In this document: in pieces, positions 50,240-60,723 of the stretch
Numbering within the stretch: the stretch's first letter is position 1
Layout of the letters: each line of letters begins with the position of its first letter
NCBI RefSeq assembly: GCF_014647655.1
Contig: NZ_BMPP01000002.1
Span: 1 to 64,000 of the forward strand
Length of the DNA stretch: 64,000 nt
Source of the DNA: Deinococcus malanensis
GTDB lineage: Bacteria; Deinococcota; Deinococci; Deinococcales; Deinococcaceae
Direction: 5' to 3'
Made by a program: the position numbers and the translations under genes
The notes under the pieces: generated by a model
Told to the model about the DNA's origin: nothing
Databases searched by the model: none
The model's input: only the letters and a program-made list of their open reading frames with translations

Positions 50240-50902
50240 ATGACCTCCGACGCCTCCTTTCAGCGGCCCGCTCTGGTCCGGGATGGCGTCTACGGTTTTC
50301 TGCGCCGGGCGGTACTGGACGGCGAAATTGCTCCAGGAGAGCGGATTGGTGAAGCGGAGCTCGGAGAGCGACTGGGCGTCTCGCGGACCCCTATCCGCGA
50401 AGCCCTGATGCGCCTGACCCAGGACGGTCTGCTGGTGGCCGAGGCAAACCGTGGCGTACGCGTGCGGACCATCAGTGCTACTGAGGCGCGGGACACCTAT
50501 GTGATCCGCGAGGAACTGGATGGTCTGGCGGCCTCTCTGGCAGCTGTGCATCACACACCGGCAGACGTGACTGCCCTGAATGCTGCGCTGGATGATCTGA
50601 ATGCCGCTCCGGAGACCGATTACCGCGAGCAGACCCGGCTGGACCTCGCCTTTCACCGGGTGGTCACACTGGCGGCCCACAATGCAGCGCTGAGCGACCT
50701 GGCCCGCGACCTTGAGCAGCGCGTCGCACTGATCAAACACCAGACGCGGACCTATAACGCTCATCCCCAGACCGACGCCCAGCATGCGGCAATCCTGCGT
50801 GCGGTGCTTGACCGGGACGCCGACGCGGCCCGCGAAGCGGCCCGAGCGCACGTCCGAACCTTCGCCAGACTGGTCCTGCAAGACCTGGGAGAACCCAAAT
50901 GA
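50240..50902 (+). CDS. GntR-family regulator (FadR/FCD type) of proline catabolism
   Basis: 220 residues. The N-terminal winged helix reads [32 protein letters not shown], the GntR signature. The C-terminal FCD domain is helical with metal/ligand histidines in LDLAFHRVV and DAQHAAIL. Its stop overlaps the putA ATG by four bases, so it is made with the enzymes it most likely controls. The effector may be proline or P5C. The palindrome at 50221 is the expected operator. Confidence 0.88.
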   Translation: MTSDASFQRPALVRDGVYGFLRRAVLDGEIAPGERIGEAELGERLGVSRTPIREALMRLTQDGLLVAEANRGVRVRTISATEARDTYVIREELDGLAASLAAVHHTPADVTALNAALDDLNAAPETDYREQTRLDLAFHRVVTLAAHNAALSDLARDLEQRVALIKHQTRTYNAHPQTDAQHAAILRAVLDRDADAAREAARAHVRTFARLVLQDLGEPK

Positions 50903-51831
50903 TTGATCAGCTGTACCGTAAAGCCGTCCTGACCGTTGCGGAGCGCAAACCTGTCGAGAACCTCGTCCGCGCCCGTGGCTGGGGCCTGGCGCAGCGCTTC
51001 GTGGCCGGGGAAAACATTCCCAGCGCCCTGAAAGCGGTCAAGGAACTGCAGGCCGAGGGCATTCTGGGCAACCTCGACCTGCTGGGCGAATTCATCGAGT
51101 CACCCGAACAGTGCAACCAGTTCGCACAGAATGTTCTGGACCTGCTGGACGCCGCGCACGCTGAAGGGATCATCCCGTACGTCAGCATCAAGCTGTCCAG
51201 CGTCGGCCAGGGCAAGACAGTCGGTGGAGAAGATCTGGGCCTGACCAATGCCCGGCGCATTGTCGGTAAGGCCAGGGGATACGGTGGATTCGTCTGCCTG
51301 GATATGGAGGACCATCCCCGGGTAGACCAGACCCTGGCACAGTTCCGTCAGCTGACCGGAGAGTTCGGTGGGCAGCATGTAGGCACGGTCCTGCAGAGCT
51401 ACCTCTACCGCACGGAGGCAGACCGTGACAGCCTGGGCGACCTGCGTCCCAACCTGCGTATCGTCAAGGGTGCCTACCTGGAGCCCGAGACGGTGGCCTT
51501 CATGGACAAGGCCGACGTGGACGCCGCTTACCGCCGTCTGGTCTACGCCCATCTGGGAGCCGGCAGCTACACCAACGTCGCCACCCACGACGAGAGCATC
51601 ATTCACGACGTCAAACATTTCGTGCTCGCGCACGGCATTTCGAAGGACGCCTTCGAGTTTCAGATGCTGTATGGCATCCGGCGCGACCTGCAAAAATCCC
51701 TGGCGCAGGAAGGCTACCGCGTGCGTGCCTACATCCCCTACGGCCGCGACTGGTACGCGTACTTCAGCCGCCGCATCGCCGAAACGCCGCGCAACGCCAT
51801 GTTCGTGGTGCGGGGCATGCTCAAAGGCTGA
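50899..51831 (+). CDS. putA: Proline dehydrogenase, monofunctional
   Basis: 310 residues, the FAD-dependent enzyme that oxidises proline to P5C at the membrane. The barrel signatures are [54 protein letters not shown] and [14 protein letters not shown], with [18 protein letters not shown], the substrate Arg pair, near the end. It is the short Thermus/Deinococcus type without a fused P5C dehydrogenase; that enzyme follows 62 bases later. Overlaps the GntR gene. Confidence 0.94.
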   Translation: MIDQLYRKAVLTVAERKPVENLVRARGWGLAQRFVAGENIPSALKAVKELQAEGILGNLDLLGEFIESPEQCNQFAQNVLDLLDAAHAEGIIPYVSIKLSSVGQGKTVGGEDLGLTNARRIVGKARGYGGFVCLDMEDHPRVDQTLAQFRQLTGEFGGQHVGTVLQSYLYRTEADRDSLGDLRPNLRIVKGAYLEPETVAFMDKADVDAAYRRLVYAHLGAGSYTNVATHDESIIHDVKHFVLAHGISKDAFEFQMLYGIRRDLQKSLAQEGYRVRAYIPYGRDWYAYFSRRIAETPRNAMFVVRGMLKG

Positions 51832-51893
51832 CCAGCGGCCGCTCGCCCCTCGGATCATTCACGTTCCCATTCCTACCCTTCAGGAGTTACCCC

Positions 51894-53465
51894 ATGATCA
51901 AAGTTCAGGACTACCGCCCCCAATCCTTTGTTGATTTCACCAAGGAAGAAAATGTTCAGGCCTATCAGGCAGCTGTGAAAAAAGTGCGCGCCGAGCTGCT
52001 GGGCAAGCACTACCCGCTGGTCATCGACGGCGAGCATGTGGACACTGCCGAGAAGCTGACCAGCCTCAATCCCTGCGACACCTCGGAAGTCGTGGGCACG
52101 ACTGCCAAGGCGACCATCGAAGACGCCGAGCGTGCCCTGCAGGGGGCCTGGAAGGCCTTCGAATCCTGGAAGAAGTGGGACATGGACGCCCGCGCCCGCA
52201 TCCTGCTCAAGGCCTCGGCCATCCTCAAGCGCCGGCGCATGGAGGCCTGCGCCCTGATGAGCATCGAGGTCGGCAAAAATTATGCTGAGGCCGATGTCGA
52301 AGTCGCCGAAGCGATTGACTTTCTGGAGTACTACGCCCGCAGCGCCATGAAGTACTCGGGCTTCGGCAGTTCCGAGACCACCTGGTTTGAAGGTGAGGAA
52401 AACGGACTGATGTCCATTCCGCTGGGGGTGGGCGTCAGCATCAGCCCCTGGAACTTCCCCTGCGCCATCTACCTGGGCATGCTGGCAGCGCCCATCGTGG
52501 CGGGCAACTGCGTGATCGCCAAACCCGCTGAGGACGCCGGTCTGATCGCCGGTTTCGTCTCGGACATCATGTTTGAGGCCGGGCTGCCCGCGGGTGTTCT
52601 GCAGTTCCTGCCGGGCGTCGGTAAGGAAATCGGCGAGTACCTCGTAAACCATGCCAGGACGCGCTTCATCACCTTTACCGGCAGCCGCGCGGTGGGCTTG
52701 CACATCAACGAGGTGGCGGCCAAGGTGCAGCCCGGCCAGAAGTGGATCAAGCGCGTGGTCATGGAACTTGGCGGCAAGGACGCGCTGATCATCGACGAAA
52801 CGGCCGATCTGGACAATGCAGTGACAGCGGCGGTGCAGGGAGCCTTCGGGTTCAACGGTCAGAAGTGCAGCGCCATGAGCCGCCTGATCGTGGTGGACAG
52901 TGTGTACGACAGGGTGGTCAGCCAGTTCGTGGAGCGCGCTCAGGCCCTGAAGGTCGGCACTGGAGAAGACAACGCCAATGTCACAGCTGTCGTGAACGAG
53001 ATGTCGTTCAACAAGATCAAGAGCTACCTGGACCTGGCTCCTGAGGAAGGTCAGGTGCTGCTTGGCGGCGGCGCTCCTGGCGAGCATGGAGGAAAGAAAG
53101 GCTATTACATCGACGCGACCATCGTGGGCGATGTGAAGCGCGACTCGCGCCTGGCGCAGGAAGAGATCTTCGGGCCGGTCGTGACAGTGCTGCGCGCCCG
53201 TGACTGGCAGGACGCACTGGACATCGCCAACTCCACGGAGTATGGCCTGACCGGAGGTGTGTGCAGCGGCTCCCGCGAGCGCTTAGAGCAGGCCCGCGCC
53301 GAATTCGAGGTCGGCAACCTGTACTTCAACCGCAAGATCACCGGCGCCATCGTGGGGGTGCAGCCCTTCGGCGGCTACAACATGAGCGGCACCGACAGCA
53401 AGGCGGGCGGGCCAGACTACCTGGCCAACTTCATGCAGCTGAAGACGGTGACTGAGCGCTGGTAA
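51894..53465 (+). CDS. rocA: L-glutamate gamma-semialdehyde (P5C) dehydrogenase, operon copy
   Basis: 523 residues, aldehyde dehydrogenase fold. It converts P5C/glutamate semialdehyde to glutamate with NAD, completing proline breakdown. [37 protein letters not shown] (Glu) and [11 protein letters not shown] (Cys) mark the active site. [18 protein letters not shown] is near the end. ATG 51894 follows AGGAGTTACCCC. Together with the preceding dehydrogenase it likely channels P5C. A related gene lies at 32096. Confidence 0.92.
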   Translation: MIKVQDYRPQSFVDFTKEENVQAYQAAVKKVRAELLGKHYPLVIDGEHVDTAEKLTSLNPCDTSEVVGTTAKATIEDAERALQGAWKAFESWKKWDMDARARILLKASAILKRRRMEACALMSIEVGKNYAEADVEVAEAIDFLEYYARSAMKYSGFGSSETTWFEGEENGLMSIPLGVGVSISPWNFPCAIYLGMLAAPIVAGNCVIAKPAEDAGLIAGFVSDIMFEAGLPAGVLQFLPGVGKEIGEYLVNHARTRFITFTGSRAVGLHINEVAAKVQPGQKWIKRVVMELGGKDALIIDETADLDNAVTAAVQGAFGFNGQKCSAMSRLIVVDSVYDRVVSQFVERAQALKVGTGEDNANVTAVVNEMSFNKIKSYLDLAPEEGQVLLGGGAPGEHGGKKGYYIDATIVGDVKRDSRLAQEEIFGPVVTVLRARDWQDALDIANSTEYGLTGGVCSGSRERLEQARAEFEVGNLYFNRKITGAIVGVQPFGGYNMSGTDSKAGGPDYLANFMQLKTVTERW

Positions 53466-53826
53466 ACCACTGATTCGACCATGGGGCCGGGCTTTCATGC
53501 CCGGCTCCATTACTTTCTGATAATGCCCCAAAGCATTTAGCGTACCGGGCTCGACACCGTGACTTTGCATTATTGAGGCATTTCCTTTCCAACTGAAGTT
53601 AAAAAGCCTGATCTGGTTTACATATTATTGCTCTTTTGGACTTGGTCCACTCCTGTCTAGGCAGGAGCAACCGTTCGTCAGGGGTTGACATTACTATCCC
53701 CTTCAGCTTCCAAATACGTTCCCGCTTAATTTGATTTTCCGCAGCCTTATCTGGTCGCGTCTTTCCTTTCTGTTGTCGCAGGGGCAGGGCGCCGGCTAGC
53801 CGCCTGAATTCCTCTGGAGGATTCCA
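53466..53826. other. 361-base intergenic stretch, A+T-rich
   Basis: It contains the terminator at 53481-53510, a CTCCTG/CAGGAG inverted repeat near 53650-53667, a TTGACA at 53685-53690 and the ribosome site (TGGAGGATT) of the protease. The TTGACA has no good -10 at 17 bases. An open minus-strand frame here lacks a ribosome site and is not taken as a gene. Confidence 0.55.
53481..53510 (+). terminator. Terminator of the proline operon
   Basis: ATGGGGCCGGGC pairs with GCCCGGCTCCAT (one G-T pair) around TTTCAT and is followed by TACTTTCT. It starts 16 bases after the stop. Confidence 0.75.
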
Positions 53827-55578
53827 ATGAAGCACACTCGTACCCTGCTGGCTGCCACCCTCGCCCTGAGCCTTGCCGCCTGTGGACAGCAGACCGCCAG
53901 TCTCCCCGGCACCAGCCCGGTGGCCCTTGTCCCCGGCACAAGCGATGAGGCCATCAGCGGCGCTTATCTGGTCGGTTTCAAGCAGGGTGCGCTGAGTGCC
54001 CAGAGCCTCTCGGAGCAGGCGGCCATCCAGGCTCAGGCGATCGCCGCTGCCGGCGGCGTCATGACCAGCCAGTGGGCGGAAATCAGTGCGGCAGCCGTTA
54101 AGCTCAGCCCCGCGGCACTCGCGAAGTTGCAGGGAAACTCACTGGTCGAGTACGTGGAGCCCGATCTGGTGCGCCGTGCCATGGGCAGCCGCAGTGGCAC
54201 GACGGACGCTGCGCCTAAAGCCGGGCTGAGCAGCCAGGGTCTGCGTGCTCAGGCACTCTACAGCCCGAGTGGCGAATTCACCTGGGGTGACAACGCCCTG
54301 CGTGTGGCGGACCTGCGGACTGCCAACTACACCGGCGCCGGCGTGGCCGTGTGTGTCGGTGACACAGGCATCGACGGCAACCACCCCGAGTTCCAGAAGA
54401 AGATCGCAGGGTACAAAAACTTCACCGGCGAGCTCAACCGCGATGACGCCTATAAGCTCAACGACGTGTCGCACCACGGCACGCACGTGGCCGGAACCGT
54501 CTTCGCCCAGTATGGGGCGGGCACCGGCGCCGGTGGTCAGCAGGACGGCATGGACCCCAACGGCGTGGTGGGCGTGGCCACCGGAATCAACCTCTTTATT
54601 GCCCGTGTCCTGGGCGACGACGGCTCCGGCAGCAGCAGCGGCATCATCAACGGCGTGAAGTGGTGCGCCAGTCAGCTCAAGAGCCAGGGCGGCACCCAGG
54701 ACAAAGTTGTGATCAGCCTTTCGCTGGGCGGAGGCCGCGCCAGCAAGACCGAGCAGCGCGCCTACACTGACGTTTACAACAAGGGTGTGCTGACCGTGGC
54801 CGCCACCGGCAACGACGGCGCTGCAGTCTCTTACCCAGCCGCGTATAACTACGTGGTTGGCGTGGGCGCCGTGAATAGTGACCTCGCCAAAGCTGACTTC
54901 AGCAATTTTGGTGCCCAGGTGGATCTGGTCGGCCCTGGAGTGGACGTGTTGAGCAGCGTGCCGGTGGGCCAGGGCTCTCGGGCCAGTGCCTCGGGTGCTG
55001 GGGTGACTTTCAAGGAAGTACAGTCGGCAGACCTGAGCGGTAAGGGCACCGTCTCGGGCACCGTGGTCAAGGCCGGCGACGGGACCGGTACGGCCGGCGC
55101 CAACGAGTTCTGTGGAACGTCCACCCGTAACGCCGCACTCAGCGGAAACATCGCGCTGATCTCGCGCGGTAACTGCTCCTTCGAAGAGAAGGTCGCCAAC
55201 GCAGCCGCCAGCGGTGCCACGGGCGTCATGATCTACAACAACACCACTGGCCCCCTGGGCATGAGCCTGACCAACAGCTACAGCATTCCCGTCGTGGGCA
55301 TCCTGCAGGCTGACGGACAGAACCTGGTCAAACTGACCCCCACCAGTGGATCGGTTGCCGTGACTTCCGCCGACTACGAGTACTACAACGGCACCAGCAT
55401 GGCCACGCCCCACGTCAGCGCCGCTGCCGCGGTGGTCTGGGCCGCCAAGCCGACCCTGAGCAACAGCAGTCTGCTGACCCAGCTGACCAGCACTGCCAAG
55501 GACCTGGGCACGGTCGGCAGGGACGACAACTACGGCCACGGCCTGGTGGACCCCCTCAAGGCCATCACCGGCCAGTAA
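53827..55578 (+). CDS. Subtilisin-family serine protease lipoprotein with PA domain
   Basis: 583 residues. The signal ends in LSLAAC, a lipobox, so the mature enzyme is probably anchored at Cys19. A short inhibitor-I9-like propeptide follows (about 40-125, GAYLVGFKQGAL and VEYVEPDLV). The S8 catalytic residues are in VGDTGIDGNH (Asp), HHGTHVAGT (His) and YYNGTSMATPH (Ser). A protease-associated insert between His and Ser (about 375-515) includes ISRGNCSFEEKVANA and TGVMIYNN. It is secreted and probably scavenges peptides. Strong terminator after. Confidence 0.93.
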   Translation: MKHTRTLLAATLALSLAACGQQTASLPGTSPVALVPGTSDEAISGAYLVGFKQGALSAQSLSEQAAIQAQAIAAAGGVMTSQWAEISAAAVKLSPAALAKLQGNSLVEYVEPDLVRRAMGSRSGTTDAAPKAGLSSQGLRAQALYSPSGEFTWGDNALRVADLRTANYTGAGVAVCVGDTGIDGNHPEFQKKIAGYKNFTGELNRDDAYKLNDVSHHGTHVAGTVFAQYGAGTGAGGQQDGMDPNGVVGVATGINLFIARVLGDDGSGSSSGIINGVKWCASQLKSQGGTQDKVVISLSLGGGRASKTEQRAYTDVYNKGVLTVAATGNDGAAVSYPAAYNYVVGVGAVNSDLAKADFSNFGAQVDLVGPGVDVLSSVPVGQGSRASASGAGVTFKEVQSADLSGKGTVSGTVVKAGDGTGTAGANEFCGTSTRNAALSGNIALISRGNCSFEEKVANAAASGATGVMIYNNTTGPLGMSLTNSYSIPVVGILQADGQNLVKLTPTSGSVAVTSADYEYYNGTSMATPHVSAAAAVVWAAKPTLSNSSLLTQLTSTAKDLGTVGRDDNYGHGLVDPLKAITGQ

Positions 55579-55590
55579 GCTTTCAGGACC

Positions 55591-55621
55591 AAGGGCCGTC
55601 TGCATCGTGCAGACGGCCCTT
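55591..55621 (+). terminator. Terminator of the protease gene
   Basis: AAGGGCCGTCTGCA and TGCAGACGGCCCTT pair perfectly around TCG, followed by CTCTTTGT. It begins 13 bases after the stop. Confidence 0.88.
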
Positions 55622-55833
55622 CTCTTTGTCTCCAAGGGTGACCAGAGACGAAGACCCTATGACCTGTCGTCCTCGGCTTTCGACAGCCCCTACTCACCCG
55701 GGCACCCCTTCATTCCAGCACCCTCCTGGACTGCGCTGGAATGCCCCTAAACTAAACGGAGTCCTGAATTTCGCTCCTTGCATCCGCTCGGGACAGAAAG
55801 TCAGCGCGCCACACGATCTATTCAGCATCGGTC

Positions 55834-57192
55834 TCAGATACTCCGTTCTCTCAACAACTGGTCCACCATCAGAACGCCGCCCAGAATGGCCGGCAGCCCA
55901 CCGCCAGGATGAACACCGGTGCCCACCTGCCAGAGGTTGTCACTCAGGCGGTAGGGCTGAGGATGCAGCGGGCCGCCGCGCCAGGGAGGCAGGGCAGCCC
56001 CGTACAGGGCGCCGCCCGGATGCCCTCCCAGCGCGAAATGGGCTGGAGGCAGAGCGGCCATGTCCAGGACGGAGTTCAGGACTTCAGGCGTCCCCAGCGT
56101 GCGCCCCACCCGGGAAAGCTGGGCCTGCACCCACGGATGCCCGGGATCAAGGTTCTCGCCTGTGGCTGGCGTGGTGAGCAGGACCCCCAGCCGGGGACCA
56201 TCGGCATGCACGAGACACAGCGTGTCCGGAGGCAGAACTCCGGCCTGCACTGCCCTGCGGAACACCCCGAAATCCGAAGGAGGCAGCACATTGGTGGCCG
56301 GCCAGGGCGCCGGAGCCGGCAACGCGGCATCCAGCGCGAGGCCGCTGACCGTACGCCGCGCGACCGGAGACCGTTTACGTTTGCTCTGGAGCGCGGTCAG
56401 TCGTGCCGGGTCCAGGGCACTGATCAGAAGGTCGTGGTGAGCGGTCTCTCCCCCATCCAGCGTGGCGGTTGGCCCCTTGACACTTACGACCGCCGTGTCC
56501 TCGCGTAATCGGACGCCCCGCGCCTGCCCGAAAGCAATCAGGTGATCGAGCAGGGCACCCATGCCAGCAGCGGGGCGGAACACGTCATCCCCCACCAGGG
56601 CAGGAATCAGGGCGTAGAGGGCCGGGGCGTCCTGCGGAGCAAGGCCGGCATTCAGGGCGTGGGTGCCCAGCGCGTGCGTCAGAGCAGCTGGCAGAGCCCG
56701 GGCCCGCAGCCAGTACCGGGCAGTGAGGTGAGGCGCGGTGGCCCGGAACAGCCCACCGCTGGCTGCCCGGAAGGCCGGGTCACGCAGCCGGGGAGGCGTG
56801 GTGAGCAGGGCAGTCAGGTGTGAACGAAGTGGCGCAGCAGCCCGCATATATTGTTGCCAGGCCTCGTAAAGCGGATGGTCCGGGGGGACCGGCAGAGGCA
56901 AGGCTCCGAAGGGGGTGTGGTGGATCCCGAGACCGCCCGGCAGGCGCGTAAGCCTCAGAGGGTCCGCTTCCTGCAGCCGGGCCAGATAGGCCTGCCAGAC
57001 CTCCGGAAAGGTGAACAGACTGGGTCCCGTGTCGAAGGTCAGCCCACCCAGCTGGATCCGTCTGAGCTTTCCGCCTGCACGGTCGCGCTCGTAGACCGTG
57101 ACCTGATGTCCACGCGCAGCCAGCAGGGCTGACAGTGCCAGACCAGCGATGCCGCCCCCCAGCACCCCGATGTCTCTGATCGCTCCAGCCAC
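55834..57192 (-). CDS. Phytoene desaturase-type carotenoid oxidoreductase (CrtD-like)
   Basis: 452 residues of the CrtI/CrtD flavoprotein family. The FAD fold is [21 protein letters not shown], then [31 protein letters not shown]. The C-terminus has [20 protein letters not shown], the usual FAD-closing stretch (GxGxHPGGG). CrtI proteins are about 500 residues; this shorter form fits a 3,4-desaturase such as CrtD of the deinoxanthin route, but other steps are possible. GTG 57192 starts two bases after the stop of the UbiA gene, so the two form an operon. Confidence 0.8.
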   Translation of the reverse strand: MAGAIRDIGVLGGGIAGLALSALLAARGHQVTVYERDRAGGKLRRIQLGGLTFDTGPSLFTFPEVWQAYLARLQEADPLRLTRLPGGLGIHHTPFGALPLPVPPDHPLYEAWQQYMRAAAPLRSHLTALLTTPPRLRDPAFRAASGGLFRATAPHLTARYWLRARALPAALTHALGTHALNAGLAPQDAPALYALIPALVGDDVFRPAAGMGALLDHLIAFGQARGVRLREDTAVVSVKGPTATLDGGETAHHDLLISALDPARLTALQSKRKRSPVARRTVSGLALDAALPAPAPWPATNVLPPSDFGVFRRAVQAGVLPPDTLCLVHADGPRLGVLLTTPATGENLDPGHPWVQAQLSRVGRTLGTPEVLNSVLDMAALPPAHFALGGHPGGALYGAALPPWRGGPLHPQPYRLSDNLWQVGTGVHPGGGLPAILGGVLMVDQLLRERSI

Positions 57193-57194
57193 CT

Positions 57195-58067
57195 TCAGCC
57201 CCCCCGCACCAGCCGGGCGACCAGTTGCACCCCCGCCACCGCACCCACGATCCAGGGGGTCACGATGCTCAGCGGATACAGCTCGGAGGCCCGCTGAGAC
57301 GTGGGCCGCGTATGCAGTGCAAGAGCCATCCCCGTACAGGTCAGCCACAGCGCCAGGGCGGTCAGGCGGCTGACCGGCCACAGGCAGACGCCGGCCAGCA
57401 GGAACCACACCAGGGCATACCGGGCGGTCCCGCGGACCCCCAGCGTGGTGGCCACCGTATGAGTGCCCGCCGAACGGTCAGCAGGAATGTCCTGAGCAGC
57501 GTCAAAGGCGTGCTTGCCAACCGAATAGGCCATCAGGGCCAGCAGCGGTGCCCCGGTTCCCTGGGCACCCAGGACCAGCGCCGGCAGAGCCAGCGGTAAC
57601 GCATAGGACACGTTACTCAGACCGTCCAGCACGGGCCGCGTCTTCAGGCGCAGAGGCGGAAGACTGTAAGCCGCGAACAGCCCGGCCGAACCCAGCAGCA
57701 GCAACATTGCCTTTAGCGGCAGCAGCAGCGCAAGACCCACCAGGAAGGGCGCATTCAGCAGCAGCGTGGAGCACAGGAGGGGGCTGACCTCGGCCGGCGT
57801 CAGGCGCGCGCCCTGCCACCCTCCCTTACGGCTTGACCGCGCGTCCTCCTCGCGGTCGGACAGGTCGTTCAGGCCGTAGATCAGCAGGTTGAAGGGCAGG
57901 GTCAGATACACCAGCAGGGCCAGCAGGCTGGCATCCAGCCGGTAGAGGTGGCCGGTCAGCCACAGGCCAGTGGCCAGCGTGCCCACGGTATTGATCCACA
58001 GCGCTGGACGCGAAACGGTCAGCAACCGGTGGAAAGGCAAGAGAGGAAGTGGGGCAGGGTTCGGCAC
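57195..58067 (-). CDS. UbiA-family prenyltransferase
   Basis: 290 residues, about eight membrane segments. The first Asp-rich motif is NDLSDREED (about 66-74) and the second is [13 protein letters not shown], which bind the Mg-prenyl diphosphate. It resembles the carotenoid lycopene elongase/hydratase branch (CrtEb-like) more than quinone enzymes, judging from its position with a CrtD-like desaturase; this is inference. The start is GTG 58067 and TACAAT lies further upstream on the minus strand (58084-58089). It is the first of a two-gene operon. Confidence 0.82.
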   Translation of the reverse strand: MPNPAPLPLLPFHRLLTVSRPALWINTVGTLATGLWLTGHLYRLDASLLALLVYLTLPFNLLIYGLNDLSDREEDARSSRKGGWQGARLTPAEVSPLLCSTLLLNAPFLVGLALLLPLKAMLLLLGSAGLFAAYSLPPLRLKTRPVLDGLSNVSYALPLALPALVLGAQGTGAPLLALMAYSVGKHAFDAAQDIPADRSAGTHTVATTLGVRGTARYALVWFLLAGVCLWPVSRLTALALWLTCTGMALALHTRPTSQRASELYPLSIVTPWIVGAVAGVQLVARLVRGG

Positions 58068-58125
58068 AGCGTCAGTGGGGCATTGTACGGGGCCTGCACC
58101 TGTTCTAGGTCCGGATCAGTCCTTC

Positions 58126-58656
58126 TTACAGACTGCGGGGAAGTTCCTGCAGGTACTGGACCGGCAGCGTCGTCTCGCCCTGACGGAAGGCGGCAAGATA
58201 GCCGCTGACACTGCCCCCGGCACGTTCCACGAAGCGGGTCAGGGCCTGAGCCGTACCGCCAGAGGCGATCACGTCCTGCACGATAGCCACGCGCTTTCCC
58301 TTCAGGCGGGCAGCATGCGGTCCATCGAGCCACAGGGTCTCGGAAACACCCAGGGTCATGCTGGGCACGTCCTGAATCAGGGGATCTTGCATATAGGTGC
58401 GGCGTTTCTTGCGCACGCACACGTACGGCAGGCCACTGCGGTCACTGATTTCATGCGTCAGCGGAAGCGCGTTGGTGACCACCGTCAGCAGGACCTCGGA
58501 GCCATCAGGAATCAGACGCAGCATCTCCTGCGCTACGGCGTTCGTGAATTCACTGTCACCTACAAACTCCACCAGCGGCACTCGGCCCAGATTGCCCGTG
58601 CGGACAGTGGGCAGGGTACGGCTGACGCCACCAATGGTCACCATGAGAGAATCCAT
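58126..58656 (-). CDS. Phosphoribosyltransferase-family protein (copy A)
   Basis: 176 residues, a type I PRT fold. The PRPP loop reads [17 protein letters not shown]: the first acid of the usual pair is Gln. A pre-loop [16 protein letters not shown] and [10 protein letters not shown] match the adenine/xanthine PRT layout. ATG 58656 has TAGGCT seven bases upstream (58664-58669), leaderless. It resembles its neighbour at 58806, so the pair probably arose by duplication. It may be a purine salvage enzyme or a PRPP-sensing regulator. Confidence 0.8.
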   Translation of the reverse strand: MDSLMVTIGGVSRTLPTVRTGNLGRVPLVEFVGDSEFTNAVAQEMLRLIPDGSEVLLTVVTNALPLTHEISDRSGLPYVCVRKKRRTYMQDPLIQDVPSMTLGVSETLWLDGPHAARLKGKRVAIVQDVIASGGTAQALTRFVERAGGSVSGYLAAFRQGETTLPVQYLQELPRSL

Positions 58657-58805
58657 ACCAGCCAGCCTAGAGCATTTGTGAAAACCCACGACCAGTCTGG
58701 GCGCCTGGAACGGCCAATCCTCAGCCACTGAACGGAGACCACAACCGCCGGGGCACACGGCTCCAGCGGTCTGCAAGAATTCAGATCAGGCGCTCTGTCA
58801 ACCGA

Positions 58806-59354
58806 TCAGCTCCGCTCAGCCTCACTGGGAAACAGCGGCAGATGGCCCAACGCAGTGACTTCAGGACGCTCCTGCCCCTCGGTAAAGACGGCAATGACAG
58901 CCGCGACCTCCCCACCGACTTCCTCGATGATCTGCCGCAGCGAATGCAGCGTGCCGCCACTGGAAACCACGTCATCGACAATGGCCACCTTGTGGCCGCG
59001 GATCTTGGATACGTCAAAACCGTCCAGCACCAGCAGTTGCGGTTTACCGGTGGTGATACTGACCACCTCGCGTGCGACCGGTTCCACCATGTAGGGCTTC
59101 TGGGTCTTACGGATCACGATGTACGGCTTGCCGCTTTCCCGGCTGATCACGTGGGCCAGCGACAGGGCCTTGACCTCAGGAGTCACCAGCACGTCGACCC
59201 CAGCGGGCAGCATCCGGGCCAGTTCGGCGCCGGCCGCCTCGGTGACCTCGGTGTCACCCAGCATGTTGAACAGGGCGACGCTAACCCCTGGAGCGACTTC
59301 CACGATGGGCAATTCACGGGTGACCGGGCCCACCTGAACCTTATGCGTTCTCAC
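58806..59354 (-). CDS. Phosphoribosyltransferase-family protein (copy B)
   Basis: 182 residues. The PRPP loop [17 protein letters not shown] has both acidic residues. [17 protein letters not shown] and [12 protein letters not shown] match adenine/xanthine PRTs. GTG 59354 has TACACT seven bases upstream (59362-59367). Its own promoter means the two PRT genes can be expressed separately, although copy A follows 149 bases downstream in the same direction. Purine salvage is the likely role; the base is not determined. Confidence 0.85.
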   Translation of the reverse strand: MRTHKVQVGPVTRELPIVEVAPGVSVALFNMLGDTEVTEAAGAELARMLPAGVDVLVTPEVKALSLAHVISRESGKPYIVIRKTQKPYMVEPVAREVVSITTGKPQLLVLDGFDVSKIRGHKVAIVDDVVSSGGTLHSLRQIIEEVGGEVAAVIAVFTEGQERPEVTALGHLPLFPSEAERS

Positions 59355-59482
59355 GAGCCAGAGTGTAGACCATCTGCCCGAACCGGCACTCCCCGTGCCA
59401 ATTCCAGCGTTCAGAACATTCATGCTGCCAGTGCCGAGCCTCCCATATGCGCTCCGGGCATGTCAGTGGGTCGCGTCAGACC

Positions 59483-59923
59483 TCAGAACTCCGCCAGACT
59501 GCAGCCACTGAAATTCAGGTAGCCACCCCTGAGCCGAAGTCCGACACTGAGCTGACTGCGGCTCTGCCTGAGCATTCCACCCTGAATCAGCTCGTATAGG
59601 CCGCCAGCCAACGCCGTGAGCCTCACGCGGGATTCTCCTACGCTGCCCAGCGCGACGCGCAGGGTCTGGGTGCTGCTGGACAGCCCACGCCTCTAGGTGC
59701 TCTGCTCGACGGTGGCGACCCTGGAAGCTTTCAGGGCTGCAGTGAAGATCCGGGCAAACCGCTTGCCGGCGTCCTGCGTCCGGCCAGAGGTCGGGGCCGG
59801 GCCACCGCTGAGCAGCACAGTCAGGGCCAAAGCCCCCAGGACAGCGGACCTGCCGACGCGCCGGGAGGACCGGGCAGGCGCAGCACTCCGCTTCTCTGAC
59901 GAACTGACAACGGTCGACCGCAC
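59483..59923 (-). pseudogene. Secreted-protein gene interrupted by an in-frame TAG
   Basis: GTG 59923 starts a protein with an Arg-rich front and a hydrophobic signal (SAVLGALALTVLLSGG). The frame meets TAG at 59693-59695 after 76 codons and then continues open for 69 more codons to TGA at 59483. The second part looks like real protein with alternating strands (TLRVALGSVGESRVRLTALA, then LRLRGGYLNFSGC). Because the frame is unchanged, a single base substitution explains the break. Reading through TAG or two separate genes cannot be excluded. The family is unknown. Confidence 0.6.
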
Positions 59924-60229
59924 GTGACCTTAACTCCCTTTCGCCGTCCACGGGGATGGATGGAGCGCGCGGTCGCAGGTGGTCCTGGTCAGTGCGGTCA
60001 GCTTTGGGGTGACGATCTGAGTCCATGTTGTTGCTCGTGCAATAACGCGTCACGGCGGGCCTTCATCGAAGGTAAACGGACGAAACCCGCGCCATTGCCA
60101 CAGACCCGCAAAAGCCCTCCTGGAACAGGCCCACACGGTTCCCGCAGCCTCACGCCGACTATGCAGCCATCTACACAAATGGATAAGTTGAGTTGTTTTG
60201 TATCTTATTAGGCCTTACTCTGTCGGTTG
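59924..60229. other. 306-base intergenic stretch with the sulfur-cluster promoter
   Basis: No gene is seen. It separates the split secreted-protein gene from the sulfate assimilation cluster. The last 45 bases hold the shared element at 60187-60199 and a promoter: TTGTTT (60193-60198), 17 bases, TACTCT (60216-60221). Confidence 0.6.
60187..60221 (+). promoter_or_regulatory. Promoter and repeated element upstream of the sulfur cluster
   Basis: GTTGAGTTGTTTT (60187-60199) recurs exactly at 63637-63649 before sat. It overlaps the -35 candidate TTGTTT. TACTCT (60216-60221) lies 17 bases on and eight bases before ATG 60230. A regulator binding this element could tune both transcription units. Confidence 0.65.
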
Positions 60230-60691
60230 ATGACCGTTTTGCCCTCCACCACAGCCGTGCGCGGTTTCACCCGCACCGACCTCAGTGCGCTGAAATTCAA
60301 TCAGCTCGCCGTGGTGGTGGTGACCCTGCTGGCCATCACGTTGATGCTGCCGGTCTTGACCCTCGTGCTGAGCGCCGCCATGCTGACCGGCGCGCTGTGC
60401 CCGGAGCTCTCTCCCCTGCGCGCCGCTTATCAGGCACTGGGTCCCAGGTTCGGCCTGAAGCCTGAAGTGGTCGAGGAAGATCCCCGCGCTCACCACTTTG
60501 CCCAGGGTGTGGGCGGCGCCTGCCTGCTGGCCTCGGCCATGCTGACCCTTTGGGGCCTGACCGCCGCAGGCAGCGTGCTTGGCCTGCTGGTTATAGCCCT
60601 GGCCACACTGAACCTCTCCAGGAAAATCTGTATGGGCTGTCTGATGTATTTCCAGTACCGCCGAATGCGTTTCGCCCTGCTGCGACGCTGA
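60230..60691 (+). CDS. DUF4395 membrane protein
   Basis: 153 residues with about four membrane segments. DLSALKFNQ near the start and the CMGC pair ([16 protein letters not shown]) near the end match DUF4395. The CxxC is close to a membrane segment and could take part in thiol or sulfur chemistry. It is first in the sulfate assimilation cluster, 32 bases before sulfite reductase. A TTG at 60227 is the alternative start. A role in sulfur transport or redox is inferred only from location. Confidence 0.78.
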   Translation: MTVLPSTTAVRGFTRTDLSALKFNQLAVVVVTLLAITLMLPVLTLVLSAAMLTGALCPELSPLRAAYQALGPRFGLKPEVVEEDPRAHHFAQGVGGACLLASAMLTLWGLTAAGSVLGLLVIALATLNLSRKICMGCLMYFQYRRMRFALLRR

Positions 60692-60723
60692 CCAGAACCA
60701 TCTCTACCTCTGAGGACCCAACC

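Noticed and set aside
53599..53835. 78-codon minus-strand frame before the protease
   Set aside because: No start signal. It crosses the likely promoter and ribosome site of the protease, and the translation shows no family.
59463..60053. 196-codon minus-strand frame
   Set aside because: It is another frame across the split secreted-protein gene. Its translation is rich in Cys, Arg and Pro without a signal peptide, while the frame from 59923 has one.
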